From Sagittula salina (GTDB taxonomy: Bacteria > Pseudomonadota > Alphaproteobacteria > Rhodobacterales > Rhodobacteraceae): a DNA stretch of 64,000 nucleotides. Both the position numbers and the translations under genes were made by a program. Within the stretch, counting starts at the first letter, position 1; each line of letters starts with the position of its first letter. Shown one piece after another: positions 16,602-26,555 of the stretch. The DNA is taken from positions 1 to 64,000 of the forward strand of contig NZ_JAGISH010000011.1 of NCBI RefSeq assembly GCF_017813235.1, in the 5' to 3' direction. The notes beneath the pieces were generated by a model that did no database searches, was not told where the DNA came from, and worked only from the letters and a program-made list of their open reading frames with translations.

Positions 16602-17264
16602 ATGCTCGAAGCCTTGGCACGAAAGAAGGCGCATCGCCTGCTGGGCAGGGTCCGCGAAGGACCTGACACTGGCCTTGGGGGCAAGAACCGGCCACAGGAA
16701 GACCTCATGACCTCCTCGGTATTCGGGGAGATGAAACTGCTCGCCGATGCCGACCGCCACGCGGCGTTGACCATCGTGTTGGGCGATGGGTTTGCGGAGG
16801 CGGTGGGGCCCTACACTGGCGGCGCGGTGGAAATAGAACTGTGGCCACAGCTCGAGGGTGAAGGGGATCGCCGTTACATCGAACCGGACGTGGTGGTGAC
16901 CTGCAATGGCGTGACCGTGGTCGTAGAGGTGAAATGGCACGCTCAATTGTCAGACAGGCAGATAGAGCAGCAGGTGTGCGCGGCGCGTCGGCGCGGTCAC
17001 AGCGTCGAGGCAGCAGTCCTGTTGGGCGAGGCAAAAGCCCCCGAGGTTGCCGAAGGGCTCGTCCTCCATGGGCGGACATGGAGAGAGGTTTCGGCGGACA
17101 TTCAGAGACGGAAGGACAGTTGCCCGGGGGCGCTGGGACTTTGGAGTGATCGCCTCGGGTTGGCCCTGCAGAATACGGACATGGGTCATGTTTTTGCCGG
17201 GATGAATGTCCCGATGGCGCGTGTTCCAAACCTGACGTTCGAACCATTGTGGAGTGTAGTGTGA
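16602..17264 (+). CDS. Predicted PD-(D/E)XK nuclease-fold protein
   Basis: 220 residues; ATG 16602 follows GGGGGAGG. The stretch IEPDVVVTCNGVTVVVEVKW (residues 93-112) has the D-(x)n-ExK arrangement (Asp96, Glu109, Lys111) of the PD-(D/E)XK nuclease superfamily, followed by Gln-containing helix QIEQQ (120-124). Upstream, QEDLMTSSVFGEM (32-44) could supply the N-terminal acidic helix. No further domain is recognisable and I cannot name a family. The stop overlaps the start of the next gene (TGATG), so the two are translationally coupled. The pair is lower in GC than its neighbours, suggesting transfer. A defence or restriction-like role is possible but unproven. Confidence 0.65.
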   Translation: MLEALARKKAHRLLGRVREGPDTGLGGKNRPQEDLMTSSVFGEMKLLADADRHAALTIVLGDGFAEAVGPYTGGAVEIELWPQLEGEGDRRYIEPDVVVTCNGVTVVVEVKWHAQLSDRQIEQQVCAARRRGHSVEAAVLLGEAKAPEVAEGLVLHGRTWREVSADIQRRKDSCPGALGLWSDRLGLALQNTDMGHVFAGMNVPMARVPNLTFEPLWSVV

Positions 17265-17926
17265 TGGACGATCTTGAAAAGGGAAGGGTTCTGGCCTCTT
17301 CAACAAGTAATATCGTTCGGGCTTGGCAGGAGCTCTACCCGATGCTGGACACGCTGTGGCAAAGACTGAAGACCGGGTTCGCTGATGTTGGGGCCATAGA
17401 TGATGCTGGTGCCGACGACACAGGCTTCAAAGGTTTTGATCACGCCAGTTATGGTTGGCAATTCAATGTCGTCGAAAGGGTAAAGCGACTGCCAGGGCAG
17501 CGTGGACGCACGAGGAAACCGAGGCAATTTGGCACGATCTCCCTGCACATCCGGTTCTGCAGTGATCCCGAGTCGGAGTTCGTCGAAACGAATTGGCCTT
17601 GGATTGATCAGGCTTGCCTCATCGTGGGATGGCACGAAGGTGAAGACGAAGGCGTCCACTGGACGTCCCCCGATTATGATCCGGTTGAACAGGCTGCGGT
17701 TGAAATCCACCACGATGGGCATGGTTTGTGGGGGTGGGGCGAGGGCGGCGCCTACTTTTTCGCACTCCCCGTCTTCTCGATGAAATCCGAGGAAGACCTC
17801 GACCGGAAGGTGATTGCCCCCCTGAAGGCTTTGTTTGGCAATGAGGACAAGCCCGCGCTGGCCGCGACCGCCCTCGCGGGGACGGGCGCGCTCATGCCCT
17901 ATCCCGACAAGCGCTTGCCGACTTGA
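17264..17926 (+). CDS. Hypothetical protein, partner of the PD-(D/E)XK protein
   Basis: 220 residues, not recognised. It has no signal peptide or membrane helix. The middle is rich in Trp and acidic residues (for example ETNWPWIDQACLIVGWHEGEDEG and HHDGHGLWGWGEGG, near residues 110-165). It starts on the ATG overlapping the upstream stop codon, which argues that it works with the nuclease-like protein. In one sampled 60-base block (17281-17340) GC is 33/60, against 38/60 in a block of the next gene, consistent with a foreign origin. It could be a specificity, effector-binding or antidote partner; this cannot be decided from sequence. Confidence 0.6.
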   Translation: MDDLEKGRVLASSTSNIVRAWQELYPMLDTLWQRLKTGFADVGAIDDAGADDTGFKGFDHASYGWQFNVVERVKRLPGQRGRTRKPRQFGTISLHIRFCSDPESEFVETNWPWIDQACLIVGWHEGEDEGVHWTSPDYDPVEQAAVEIHHDGHGLWGWGEGGAYFFALPVFSMKSEEDLDRKVIAPLKALFGNEDKPALAATALAGTGALMPYPDKRLPT

Positions 17927-17984
17927 ATGATCCCTGCCGGGGGCCGATACAGGCCTGCGAACGATAGGGATCTGGGGGCCGGGG

Positions 17985-18497
17985 ATGGAGATACGCGACG
18001 CGTGCGAGGGGGATCTGGAGGCGATCCGGGCGATCTACAACCATGCGGTCGAGCATACCACGGCGATCTGGAACGAGACGCTCGTGGACCTCGAGAACCG
18101 CCGCCAGTGGTGGGAGGCGCGGCAGGCGCAGGGCTATCCGGTGATCGTCGCCGTCGAAGGCGCGCGGGTGCTGGGCTATGCCTCCTTCGGGGACTGGCGG
18201 GCCTTTGATGGCTACCAGCACACGGTCGAGCATTCGGTCTACGTGGACAAGGACGCGCGCGGCGGCGGGGTCGGGCGGGCGCTGATGGTGGCGCTGATCG
18301 CGCGGGCGCGGGACTGCGGCAAGCACGTCATGGTGGCGGGGATCGAGGCGGACAATGCCGCGTCGGTCCGGCTGCACCTGTCGCTGGGCTTCGAGGAGAC
18401 CGGCGTCATGCGCGAGGTCGGGGTGAAGTTTGGCCGCTGGCTCGACCTTGCCTTTCTCACGCTGCGGCTGGACGAGGGTCAGCCCCCGAAGTCGTAG
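17985..18497 (+). CDS. GNAT N-acetyltransferase, phosphinothricin/methionine-sulfoximine acetyltransferase-like
   Basis: 170 residues. It begins MEIRDACEGDLEAIRAIYNHAVEHTTAIW, the usual start of the Pat/YncA/ArsN2 group. The acetyl-CoA motif is DARGGGVGRALM (near residues 90-101), followed by IEADNAASVRLHLSLGFEETG. These enzymes acetylate phosphinothricin, methionine sulfoximine or related amino acids. Its 3' end overlaps that of the following DUF2235 gene (convergent) by 19 bases. Confidence 0.85.
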   Translation: MEIRDACEGDLEAIRAIYNHAVEHTTAIWNETLVDLENRRQWWEARQAQGYPVIVAVEGARVLGYASFGDWRAFDGYQHTVEHSVYVDKDARGGGVGRALMVALIARARDCGKHVMVAGIEADNAASVRLHLSLGFEETGVMREVGVKFGRWLDLAFLTLRLDEGQPPKS

Positions 18498-19624
18498 AAG
18501 GCGTGATCGGGGGGCAGGTTGTCCGGCAGCGGACCTTCGGCCACCGAGGCATGGATCAGCGCACTTTGCGGCGGGTGGCGGGGTTCCTTGCGCGGCAGGA
18601 TAAGCCCGTTCCACGCCGGGCGCCGCGAATCCTTGGGCTTGTGGCGGGGGATGAATTCGAGGATCGGCCAGAGGGCGTGCATGGATTCGTGCCGGTCGGC
18701 GCGGGGGTCGGGGGCGACGTAGCTTGCCTTGCCCCGGCCCAGCACGATCTCGTTCACGGTGCGCGTCTTGTAGAGCAGGCCGAGGGGGCGGGTTTCCTCG
18801 ATCATCCAGTGGAGCGGGATCTTGGCGAGGGCCGATTCCTCCTCTGGATAGCCGCCGCCGATGTCGCCGTGTACGCCGCGAAACCAGACTTCGCGCAGGT
18901 CCTGCGGGTCGCCGTCGGCGGGGTCGAAGCGGTTCGCCTTGTAGTGTTGTCCGCGCGGCCAGAGCAGCGGGCGGAACATGGTGCGGCGTTCGTCCAGCGC
19001 CACGGCATGGCGCACGGACTGGACCGAGACGTTGTGCGCCACATGCGCGTGGTTGCGCAGGCGCGGCAGGACGCGGCCGGATTCGATGACCGAGGCCACG
19101 GTGTCGAACAGCCCGAGCAGGCGGATCACGGGGCGTTCGGGGCGGATGATGCGTTCGAACAGGCGCATTTCGGCAAAGGCGTTCTCGTCCCCGTCGTCGC
19201 CGATGCGTTTGTAGGCGCGGTAGGCGTAGTCGAGCAGGTTGAGGTTGCGCGGCTCCATCAGGCCGAAGGCGTGCAGGAAGCCCGCCAGCACGCGCGCGGT
19301 GTAGGCGCCGCGCGAGAAGCCGAAGATGTAGATGCGGTCGCGTTCCCCGACCGCGTCGGTCTGCACGGTGTCGACGAGGAAGCGGTAGGCTTCCTTCACG
19401 TTGCCATCGAGGCCCCAGCCGGTGGCCATCCCCCAGAACTCGTTGGCCTTTCTGGAGATTTCGAGCCAGGAGTTTTCCGCCCCGAAGGTGCCGACGCCGG
19501 GATCGTACCAGACGATCTGGCTGTCGGATTTGGTCAGCGTGCCATAAAGGCGCAGAATGTTCGTCCGGTTGGCGCAGATCTCGTTCGAGGTGCCGTCGAA
19601 GAGAAGGACGATGTTGCGGGCCAT
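18479..19624 (-). CDS. DUF2235-domain alpha/beta hydrolase (Tle1-like)
   Basis: 381 residues. MARNIVLLFDGTSNE is the usual start of DUF2235 proteins, and FGFSRGAYTAR (residues 101-111) contains the nucleophile elbow G-F-S-R-G with Ser104. The family includes phospholipase effectors of type VI secretion (Tle1) but also stand-alone hydrolases. No VgrG, PAAR or immunity gene is next to it and it has no signal peptide, so a housekeeping or cytoplasmic role is as likely. It lies downstream of trxA, from which a strong terminator separates it. Confidence 0.83.
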   Translation of the reverse strand: MARNIVLLFDGTSNEICANRTNILRLYGTLTKSDSQIVWYDPGVGTFGAENSWLEISRKANEFWGMATGWGLDGNVKEAYRFLVDTVQTDAVGERDRIYIFGFSRGAYTARVLAGFLHAFGLMEPRNLNLLDYAYRAYKRIGDDGDENAFAEMRLFERIIRPERPVIRLLGLFDTVASVIESGRVLPRLRNHAHVAHNVSVQSVRHAVALDERRTMFRPLLWPRGQHYKANRFDPADGDPQDLREVWFRGVHGDIGGGYPEEESALAKIPLHWMIEETRPLGLLYKTRTVNEIVLGRGKASYVAPDPRADRHESMHALWPILEFIPRHKPKDSRRPAWNGLILPRKEPRHPPQSALIHASVAEGPLPDNLPPDHAFYDFGG

Positions 19625-19708
19625 GGGGGATCCTTGTCGGGTCTGTGCCCTCCATGGGTTGCGGGGCCGGGCGGTTTGTCAACCGTGGAGGTCTATGGAG
19701 GACGAAAA

Positions 19709-19736
19709 AAGGCCCCCGGATCGGGGGCCTTCTGCG
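19709..19736 (-). terminator. Rho-independent terminator of trxA
   Basis: On the minus strand a GC-rich stem (AAGGCCCCCG / CGGGGGCCTT, 19709-19731) runs straight into a T tract (CCTTTTTTC). It lies 28 bases beyond the trxA stop. Confidence 0.85.
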
Positions 19737-19758
19737 TCTGGTCTGACCGGGCAGTGGA

Positions 19759-20079
19759 TCAGATGGAGTCTTCGATCCAGGACTTCAGCGCGGCCTTCGG
19801 CGCGGCGCCGGCGCGGTTCGAAACCGGGGCGCCGTCCTTGAAGATGAAGAGCGCGGGGATCCCGCGCACACCCATGGCGGCGGCGGAATTCGGGTTCGAG
19901 TCGACGTCGACCTTGGCGATCTTGATCTTGTCGCCGTATTCGGCGGCGAGTTCTTCCAGCGCGGGGCCGATCATCTTGCAGGGGCCGCACCATTCGGCCC
20001 AGAAGTCCACCACGACGGGGACATCGGATTTCACCACTTCGGCGTCGAAGGTGGCGTCGGTTACGGCGACGGTGGCCAT
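19759..20079 (-). CDS. trxA: Thioredoxin
   Basis: 106 residues from ATG 20079 ([11 protein letters not shown]), preceded by AGGAGGA; an upstream in-frame ATG would add a non-conserved extension. The redox site is WCGPC at residues 30-34, with the cis-proline in RGIPALFIF. This is normal TrxA length. It lies directly downstream of addA on the same strand, an arrangement common in this family. Confidence 0.95.
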   Translation of the reverse strand: MATVAVTDATFDAEVVKSDVPVVVDFWAEWCGPCKMIGPALEELAAEYGDKIKIAKVDVDSNPNSAAAMGVRGIPALFIFKDGAPVSNRAGAAPKAALKSWIEDSI

Positions 20080-20159
20080 GGGGAGTGTCCTCCTGATTGG
20101 GGGCGTTTCGGTGCTGTCAGCATTCAAGGTCCGGAAGGTATGCGTCGGGCCGGGAGTCG

Positions 20160-23100
20160 TCAAGGCATGGCGGCCCGATCAAGAGCTTGGGTAACGAGGT
20201 CGTGCGGCAACGGCATGTAGTGGGCGGTGGCGGTCCAGAGCAGCGCCGTTTCGATGCTGCGGCCGGGGTAGAGCTGCGCCAGCGCGGCGTGGTAGGCGGC
20301 CATCTGGCGCAACAGGCCCTCGGGCACGTCCGCCGGTGTGGCGGGGACGGTCCGGTTGGTCTTGAAGTCGACGACCGTGACGGTGCCGGGCGTTACGCGC
20401 AGCACGTCGATGATGCCGTGGATGCGGCCGATGCCGGGCAGTTCGGCGCTCACCGGCACCTCCGTCAGGGCATGGTCGTCGAAGACCCGCGCCAGCGCGG
20501 GGGTGTCGAGGACGGAGAGAACCTCCGCGAGGATCAGGGGCAACTGGTCGCGGATCAGCGCCGTGTCGGGGTTCTGCTCCAGTTCGGCCAGAAGACTGGG
20601 TCCGGCCTCTGCCCGCAGGGGGGCGGGCAGTGCGGCGAGGGTTTCCAGCAGCAGGTGCAGCGCGGTGCCACGGGCCAGCGCGACCTCCTCCGTGTCGCCC
20701 TCCGCGCCGGGCAGGGCCTTTGCCCCGCCAAGGTCGGAGGGGCTGCGCGTCACCGCCGGAACGGGTGGTGGCGGCAGGGGGAGGTCGATCTCCGTGGGGT
20801 AGACCGGCTGCTCGTCCTCCGCGACCGTTGGCAGGTCGGCGGGCGGCGTGACCCAGTCGCCTGATTCCACGCGCAGACCTTCGCCCGCACCCAGATCGCC
20901 GTAGTCGAAGACATGCGGCACGGCAGCGCTGGCACCCATGCCGCGCTGCACCTGATCGTACCAGGCGTCGCCGTCCTTCCCCAGATCGCCCGCAGCTGCG
21001 ACCACCAGCCATTTTTCGGCCCGCGTCAGGGCGACGTAGAGCAGCCGGTCGCGTTCTTGCGCCTCGCGGGTCTTGGCGGCGTCGATGGCGGCGCTCTGGC
21101 GGGCGGGTTGCTGGGCGGCGGTCTGTTTCCAGACGACGCCCTCCGGATCGCGCAGCAGGTCGGCCTTCACGGATGTGTCGGGCTTTGCGCAGTCGGGCAG
21201 GATGACGATGGGCGCCTCCAGCCCCTTCGAGCCGTGTACCGTCATGACCCGCAGGGTGGAGCCCTTTGAATCCGGGGCGCGCTTGATTTCGAGGTTGTCG
21301 GCCTGCGCCCATTCGAGAAAGCCGGTGAGGGTCGGCACCTCTGTCTGCTCGTAGCTGAGCGCCTGTTGCAGCAAGGCGTTGATGCCGTCCTCGGCCTCTG
21401 CCCCCAGCCGCCCGATCAGCAGGCGGCGGCCCTTGTGATGGGTCAGGATGCGGTCGATCAGGTCGTAGGGGCGCAGGAAATCGGTGTTGCGCAGCAGGTC
21501 CTTCAGCACGGTCACATAGGGCGCGTCGCTGTCGCGCAGCACCTCCCAGAGGTATTTGCGCGGGCGGCCGTGCGCCAGAGTGAAGAGGTCCTGTTCCGAA
21601 AGCCCGAACAAGGGCGAGCGCAACGCGGTGGCGAGCGAGAGCGAATCCTCTGGCGTTTCGAGGAACTTCAGCACGGCGATGATGTCGCGCACGGCAAGCT
21701 CTGCCATGACCTTCAGCCGGTCGGCGCCGGCGATGGGCAGGCCCTCCTGCTTGGCCGCGCGGATGATTTCCCGAAACAGCGGGCCACGGCGACGCACGAG
21801 GATCAGGAAATCGCCCGCGTGGACCGCGCGTGGCACATAGGTGCCGGAATGGTCGACCTCCTCGGGGATCGGGTGATGCGCGTCGATGGTCTGGCGGATG
21901 AAGCGGGCGATGCGCTTTGCCAGGATCACCGTGTGATGGGTGGAGGCCTGCCGGTCCAGCGGTTCGTGCCACTCGCCGTCGGCGTCGTCCTTCACCTTGT
22001 CCACAACGGGCCAGAGGTCGACGCGCCCCGGCATCCGGTCCTTGAACGCGCGGTGCAGCGCGCCGTCGAACCCCGACTCGAGCGCATGGGCAAAGGTGTT
22101 GTCCACCACGCGCAGGATCGGTTCGGCGGAGCGGAAGGAGAAGGCCAGTTCGGAGTTCACCAGCGGCGCATCTGTGTTTTTCAGCCGCTCGCGAAAATCC
22201 TCGCGCATCCGGTCGAATTCGCGCGGATCTGCGCCCTGGAAGGAATAGATCGACTGCTTCTTGTCCCCCACGACGAAGATCGTGCGGCGGGTGTCGCGCG
22301 CGCCCTCGCCGGAGGTGAATTCGTGGGCCAGCCGTTCGATGACCTGCCATTGCACGGGCGAGGTGTCCTGCGCCTCGTCCACGAGGATGTGGTCGATGCC
22401 GCCGTCGAGCTTGTAGAGCACCCAGTCGGCCACCTTTTCGTTCGACAGGAGGTCGCGGGCGCGGGTGATGAGGTCGTCGAAGTCGAGCCAGCCGCGCAGC
22501 AGTTTGGCACGCTCGTAGGCCGGGACGAAGCGCGCGGCAAAGGCGGTGAGCGCAATGTCGCGGGCGGCGGCGTCGAGCGCCTTTTCGGTTTCCAGCGCGG
22601 CTTCGATACGGGCGGCGAGCTGGTCGTAGGCCTCGCAGAGGTCGGGGAAATTCCTGCGCGTGGGTTTGGTGGGGAAATTCTTTCGCAGGGTGCCGCCCTG
22701 AGTGAGGACAACGGATTTCAGCACGGTCAGGCCCTCCGCGTCGGCGGCGCGGAAGGTTTTCAGCGTGTCGGCAAGACCCTGTTCGGTCTTTCCGCCCTGC
22801 TGGAAGGCGGGGATGAGGTCGGCCACAAGCCGGGCTTCGGACCCGAGGAAGATGGAGCCGAGCAGCGTTTCAGCGGAGGCCTCCGGAGGCAGGCCGTAGT
22901 GCTGGCGGATGTCTTCGGGCGTGGGCGGATCGAGGAAGGTGGCGCGGTGGGCGGTCAGCGCGCGCAGGAGCGGTTCGGTGTTGTCGCCGGAGAGGTAGGG
23001 CGCGATCGCTTCGAGCAGGAGGCGGTCGGGGCCCTGGGCGATGTCCTCCAGCAGATCGGCGCGCAGAAGCTCGGCGGCGCGGTCCTCCATCTCCTTGAAC

Positions 23101-23525
23101 TGCGGGGAAACCTGCGCCTCGAGCGGGAAGCGGCGCAGGAGGGCGGCGCAGAAACTGTGGATGGTCTGGATGCGCAGCCCGCCGGGGGTTTCGATGGCGC
23201 GGGCAAAGAGCGTGCGCGCGTCCTGAAGAAAGGCGGGCGTGGGCTGGGTTTCGACGCCGAGCTGGTCGAGTTCGGCGCGCAGCGCGGGTTCGGCGAGCAT
23301 GGCCCAGCCGCCGAGGCGCTTGAACAGGCGGTTCTGCATCTCGGTGGCGGCGGCCTTGGTGTAGGTCAGGCAGAGGATGTGGGAGGGGTCGACCCCTTCG
23401 AGCAGCAGGCGCGCCACGCGGTCGGTCAGCACGCGGGTCTTGCCGCTACCGGCGTTGGCGGCGAGCCATGTGGAATGGGAGGGCGCGGCGGCGCGGACTT
23501 GCGCTTCGGTGGCGTCGTCTCTCAT
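20160..23525 (-). CDS. addA: Double-strand break repair helicase-nuclease AddA
   Basis: 1121 residues from ATG 23525, which overlaps the addB stop by 3 bases (ATGA). Walker A ANAGSGKT is at residues 23-30; [11 protein letters not shown] (Walker B), [30 protein letters not shown] and [10 protein letters not shown] are the UvrD-type helicase motifs. The C-terminal RecB-like nuclease is visible in [20 protein letters not shown], with DFKTNR as the D-x-K end. With AddB it resects broken ends before RecA loading. Confidence 0.95.
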   Translation of the reverse strand: MRDDATEAQVRAAAPSHSTWLAANAGSGKTRVLTDRVARLLLEGVDPSHILCLTYTKAAATEMQNRLFKRLGGWAMLAEPALRAELDQLGVETQPTPAFLQDARTLFARAIETPGGLRIQTIHSFCAALLRRFPLEAQVSPQFKEMEDRAAELLRADLLEDIAQGPDRLLLEAIAPYLSGDNTEPLLRALTAHRATFLDPPTPEDIRQHYGLPPEASAETLLGSIFLGSEARLVADLIPAFQQGGKTEQGLADTLKTFRAADAEGLTVLKSVVLTQGGTLRKNFPTKPTRRNFPDLCEAYDQLAARIEAALETEKALDAAARDIALTAFAARFVPAYERAKLLRGWLDFDDLITRARDLLSNEKVADWVLYKLDGGIDHILVDEAQDTSPVQWQVIERLAHEFTSGEGARDTRRTIFVVGDKKQSIYSFQGADPREFDRMREDFRERLKNTDAPLVNSELAFSFRSAEPILRVVDNTFAHALESGFDGALHRAFKDRMPGRVDLWPVVDKVKDDADGEWHEPLDRQASTHHTVILAKRIARFIRQTIDAHHPIPEEVDHSGTYVPRAVHAGDFLILVRRRGPLFREIIRAAKQEGLPIAGADRLKVMAELAVRDIIAVLKFLETPEDSLSLATALRSPLFGLSEQDLFTLAHGRPRKYLWEVLRDSDAPYVTVLKDLLRNTDFLRPYDLIDRILTHHKGRRLLIGRLGAEAEDGINALLQQALSYEQTEVPTLTGFLEWAQADNLEIKRAPDSKGSTLRVMTVHGSKGLEAPIVILPDCAKPDTSVKADLLRDPEGVVWKQTAAQQPARQSAAIDAAKTREAQERDRLLYVALTRAEKWLVVAAAGDLGKDGDAWYDQVQRGMGASAAVPHVFDYGDLGAGEGLRVESGDWVTPPADLPTVAEDEQPVYPTEIDLPLPPPPVPAVTRSPSDLGGAKALPGAEGDTEEVALARGTALHLLLETLAALPAPLRAEAGPSLLAELEQNPDTALIRDQLPLILAEVLSVLDTPALARVFDDHALTEVPVSAELPGIGRIHGIIDVLRVTPGTVTVVDFKTNRTVPATPADVPEGLLRQMAAYHAALAQLYPGRSIETALLWTATAHYMPLPHDLVTQALDRAAMP

Positions 23526-26464
23526 GTCAGGTCCATTGTCACGGGTGCGTCGGTCACGTCCCATTCGCCAAAGCGCGAAAGGTGGTCGTAGTCGCTGAGG
23601 TCGGTGTCCTTCTGGAGCGCGCGGCGGGCGGTGAAGCCTTTGCCCGGGTCCATGTAGGCGGCGATGAGGGCGGTGAACTCGGCCCAGACCTGTTCCGGCG
23701 GGCAGTCCTCAAGCGGGGCGGGGATTTCCTTCGGCTCGCCGGGTTTGAGCTGGACGTAGGTGGCGGCGGCGATATGGCGCGGGCTGAGGCCGGGGAAGGC
23801 ACCCTGCAGCAGCATGGCGGATTCGAGCAGAAGTTGCCTGTCGAAGGCCTTCTGCATGGCGGCGGTGGGCGCGGTGCCGGTCTTGTAGTCGTAGACATGG
23901 GCGCCGGCGCGGTCGTCCATGTCGATGCGGTCGGCGGTGCCGGTGAGGGTGAAGCCCAAGGCTGGGATCTCGGCCTTGCCCTCGATCTCGAAATTGGCGG
24001 CTTGCGGGGTAGCGCGCCGGCGGCGCTCCGCCTCCGAGGCGGTGAACCACGGGGCGAAGCGGTTGACGCGCGACTGCCAGAGGGTGCGGACCGTCGGGAA
24101 GGGTACCTGCGCCAGCAGGTCGGCGGCGATCTCCGACAGGCGGTCAGGTGAAAGTTTCGAGGGGTCTTCGACGGTTTCCTTGATGAAGGTCTCGATCACC
24201 GAGTGGGTGAGGATGCCGCGCATCAGCGCGTCGGGCGCCTGCATCAACGGGTCGAGCGGTTTCAGGTCCAGCACGTTTCTGGCGTAGATCGCGTAGGGGT
24301 CGCGCACCAGCCGCTTGATCGCCGTGACCGACAGATGGCGGGGCCGCGCCTCGGCGGGCGGCGCGGGCGAGGGGCGCGGCGCGGGATCGGCATGGATCGG
24401 CGCCTCGGACGCGCGCGCCAGGCGGAGCCACGGCTGCGCGCGCGCCTTCATCTGTTTCAGTGCTTCGGGGCCGTGGCGATCGGGCAGGCCGGTCATCAGG
24501 TTGACGAGGCGGTTGATCCAGCGCGAGGGCACGGTTTCCGCGTCGTCGGATTTCAGCGCGCGGGTCAGCCAGACCTCCGGCGCGGCGGCGGCCTGCTGGA
24601 AGTCATGCGCCGACAGTCCGATGCGGCGTTCGGGCAGCAAGAGCCCGGCTTCCGCCCGCATCCGGCGGTTCAGCCAGGGATCGGCGGCGGGGGCCTGTGG
24701 CCATGACCCTTCGTTGAGTCCGGCGAGGATCATCAGCTTCGGCCCGCCCACGCGGGCCTCCAGCGTGCCCCAGATGCGGATCAGCGGATGCGGCGCGTCG
24801 GGGTTGCGGACCTCCTCGCGGCTGAGCAGCGCAAAGAGCAGGTCGGCGTAGTCGCGGGCGGACATTTCGCTGCCGTGCTCCGCCTCGGCCCCGAGGCCGT
24901 CCATGATGATGCGCAGGCGGCGGCCGGCGGTTTCGTCCCAGAGTGGGCGGGGCGTTCCGTCGGGGCCAGCGGCCAGCGCCTCTGCCAGCGCGATGTGCCG
25001 GGCGACCCAGTCCGAAAGCGGCAGGGCGCGCGGCTCGCAGGCCGAAAGCTGGCCGGCCCATGTCGCCCAGGCGGGGCGGTCGTGCGTCACGCCCCAGTCA
25101 GAGAGGGTTGCGGGTGTGGGATAGGGCATCCCGTGCTTGCGGATGGAGAGTTCGAGATCGCGGGAGTTCAGCAGGTGCTGGCCCCGGTCGGCGCCCGCAT
25201 GGCACAGCGGGTGCTTCAGGATGGACAGCATCAGGTCGGCGGCAAGGGGGCGGGTGAACAGCTCCGCCACCAGCCGCAGGAAGCGCCCCGGCGGGGTCAA
25301 CTGCGCGGGCGTCCCGGCGGAATCGTCGGGCACGATGCCCCAGTGGTTCAGCGCCGAGGTCACCTGCCGGGTCAGCATCCGGTCCGGGGTGATCAGCGCG
25401 GCCTCCGTGCCGTCCTCTGCCGCCTGGCGCAGGCGCAGGGCGATGGCCAGCGCCTCCTCGCGCAGGGAGGGTGCCTCCAGCAGGGTGACGCCGGTCATGG
25501 CGCCGGGCAGGTCGGGCAGCTTCGGCCCCTCCGACAGCCATTGGTGCGTGACCGGCGCGGGCCGCAGGGCGAGCGAAAGCGCGCGGTTTCGGGCGGGTGC
25601 GGGGGCGGCGGCATCGGTCCAGCGCGCGACCTGCGCGGGCGACAGCGACAGATCGCGCATCAGCCGGGCAAAGCGGTACTGCGGGTGGTCTTCCCCGGTC
25701 AGGGGATCGTCGAGCATGTCCCAGACCGTGCCCGGCATGTCGCCATCAAGACCCGGCAGGATCACGGCGCCCTGCGGCAGCCGTGCCACGGCGGTCATGA
25801 AGGCATGCGTCGTCCCGCGCGACCCGGTGGAGCCCGCCACGATCACAGGATGCTGCGGCGGCGCCACTTCCCAGCGGTCCATGCGCAGGGCCAGCGCACG
25901 GCGGGTGAAGGCCTGCGCGTCGGGGGCGGCATCATCCTCGAAATAGCCCTGCACGATGTCGAAGAAGGCCTGCGCCCGCTGCCAGTGCCCCGACTGGTCG
26001 GAGACGTCGAGCGCAGAGATGGCATCGGGGGGCACGTTTTCGCCGTGCATCTCCTCCATCAAGGTTGCGAGGCTGTCGGAAAGGTCGAAGAGCGCGGCGC
26101 GCGGCGCCAGGTCGGGCTGCGCCTCGAGCAGGCGGGAGACGAGGCCGGTCAGTTCCAGGCGGCGGCGCAGCGGGGGCACCGGCGTGGGGAGTTGCGCGCG
26201 GGTCAGCGGATCGGCCAGATCGGTTACGAGCCGGATCTTGGGCAGCAGCGAGGCCGGGCCCGCGTCGAAGAGCGCGCGCAAGCGGCGGGCCATGCGGTCG
26301 GTGTTCACGTATAGCTCGACGCGGGCGATGGCCTCCGGCGGCTGGCCATGCAGGCGCTGCCGCAACCCGTCGATCAGCGCGGCGGGGAAGTCGGCCCCGG
26401 GCGGCAGCGCGAACAGGCGCGGGCCGTGATCGTAAAATAGTTTTGTTTCAGTCACTTGCACCAT
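23522..26464 (-). CDS. addB: Double-strand break repair protein AddB
   Basis: 980 residues. It matches alphaproteobacterial AddB: an inactivated helicase-like N-terminal part without a Walker A motif (ELYVNTDRMARRLRALF), the PGLDGDMPGTVWDML and LAGLNEGSWPQAP segments, and a C-terminal nuclease (LTGTADRIDMDDRAGAHVYD followed by YKTG). The cysteines that bind an iron-sulfur cluster in Bacillus AddB are not seen here: the equivalent of the first one falls in LVRDPYAIYARN. It starts the addB-addA(-trxA) unit. Confidence 0.92.
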   Translation of the reverse strand: MVQVTETKLFYDHGPRLFALPPGADFPAALIDGLRQRLHGQPPEAIARVELYVNTDRMARRLRALFDAGPASLLPKIRLVTDLADPLTRAQLPTPVPPLRRRLELTGLVSRLLEAQPDLAPRAALFDLSDSLATLMEEMHGENVPPDAISALDVSDQSGHWQRAQAFFDIVQGYFEDDAAPDAQAFTRRALALRMDRWEVAPPQHPVIVAGSTGSRGTTHAFMTAVARLPQGAVILPGLDGDMPGTVWDMLDDPLTGEDHPQYRFARLMRDLSLSPAQVARWTDAAAPAPARNRALSLALRPAPVTHQWLSEGPKLPDLPGAMTGVTLLEAPSLREEALAIALRLRQAAEDGTEAALITPDRMLTRQVTSALNHWGIVPDDSAGTPAQLTPPGRFLRLVAELFTRPLAADLMLSILKHPLCHAGADRGQHLLNSRDLELSIRKHGMPYPTPATLSDWGVTHDRPAWATWAGQLSACEPRALPLSDWVARHIALAEALAAGPDGTPRPLWDETAGRRLRIIMDGLGAEAEHGSEMSARDYADLLFALLSREEVRNPDAPHPLIRIWGTLEARVGGPKLMILAGLNEGSWPQAPAADPWLNRRMRAEAGLLLPERRIGLSAHDFQQAAAAPEVWLTRALKSDDAETVPSRWINRLVNLMTGLPDRHGPEALKQMKARAQPWLRLARASEAPIHADPAPRPSPAPPAEARPRHLSVTAIKRLVRDPYAIYARNVLDLKPLDPLMQAPDALMRGILTHSVIETFIKETVEDPSKLSPDRLSEIAADLLAQVPFPTVRTLWQSRVNRFAPWFTASEAERRRRATPQAANFEIEGKAEIPALGFTLTGTADRIDMDDRAGAHVYDYKTGTAPTAAMQKAFDRQLLLESAMLLQGAFPGLSPRHIAAATYVQLKPGEPKEIPAPLEDCPPEQVWAEFTALIAAYMDPGKGFTARRALQKDTDLSDYDHLSRFGEWDVTDAPVTMDLT

Positions 26465-26555
26465 AACGCCCCGTTTCGCCCCGGAGGGGCAGGATGGACC
26501 TTTGGGCAGGCGGGGGCAAGCCGGGTTTCGGAGCGCGGGACGGAAGACCGGCAGC

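Noticed and set aside
18479..19624. Type VI secretion phospholipase effector
   Set aside because: DUF2235 is shared with Tle1, but no T6SS, adaptor or immunity gene is nearby, so only the hydrolase call is kept.
21366..23591. Long open frame (741 codons) opposite addA
   Set aside because: High GC keeps antisense frames open; the sense strand encodes a complete AddA with all motifs, and the antisense product shows none.
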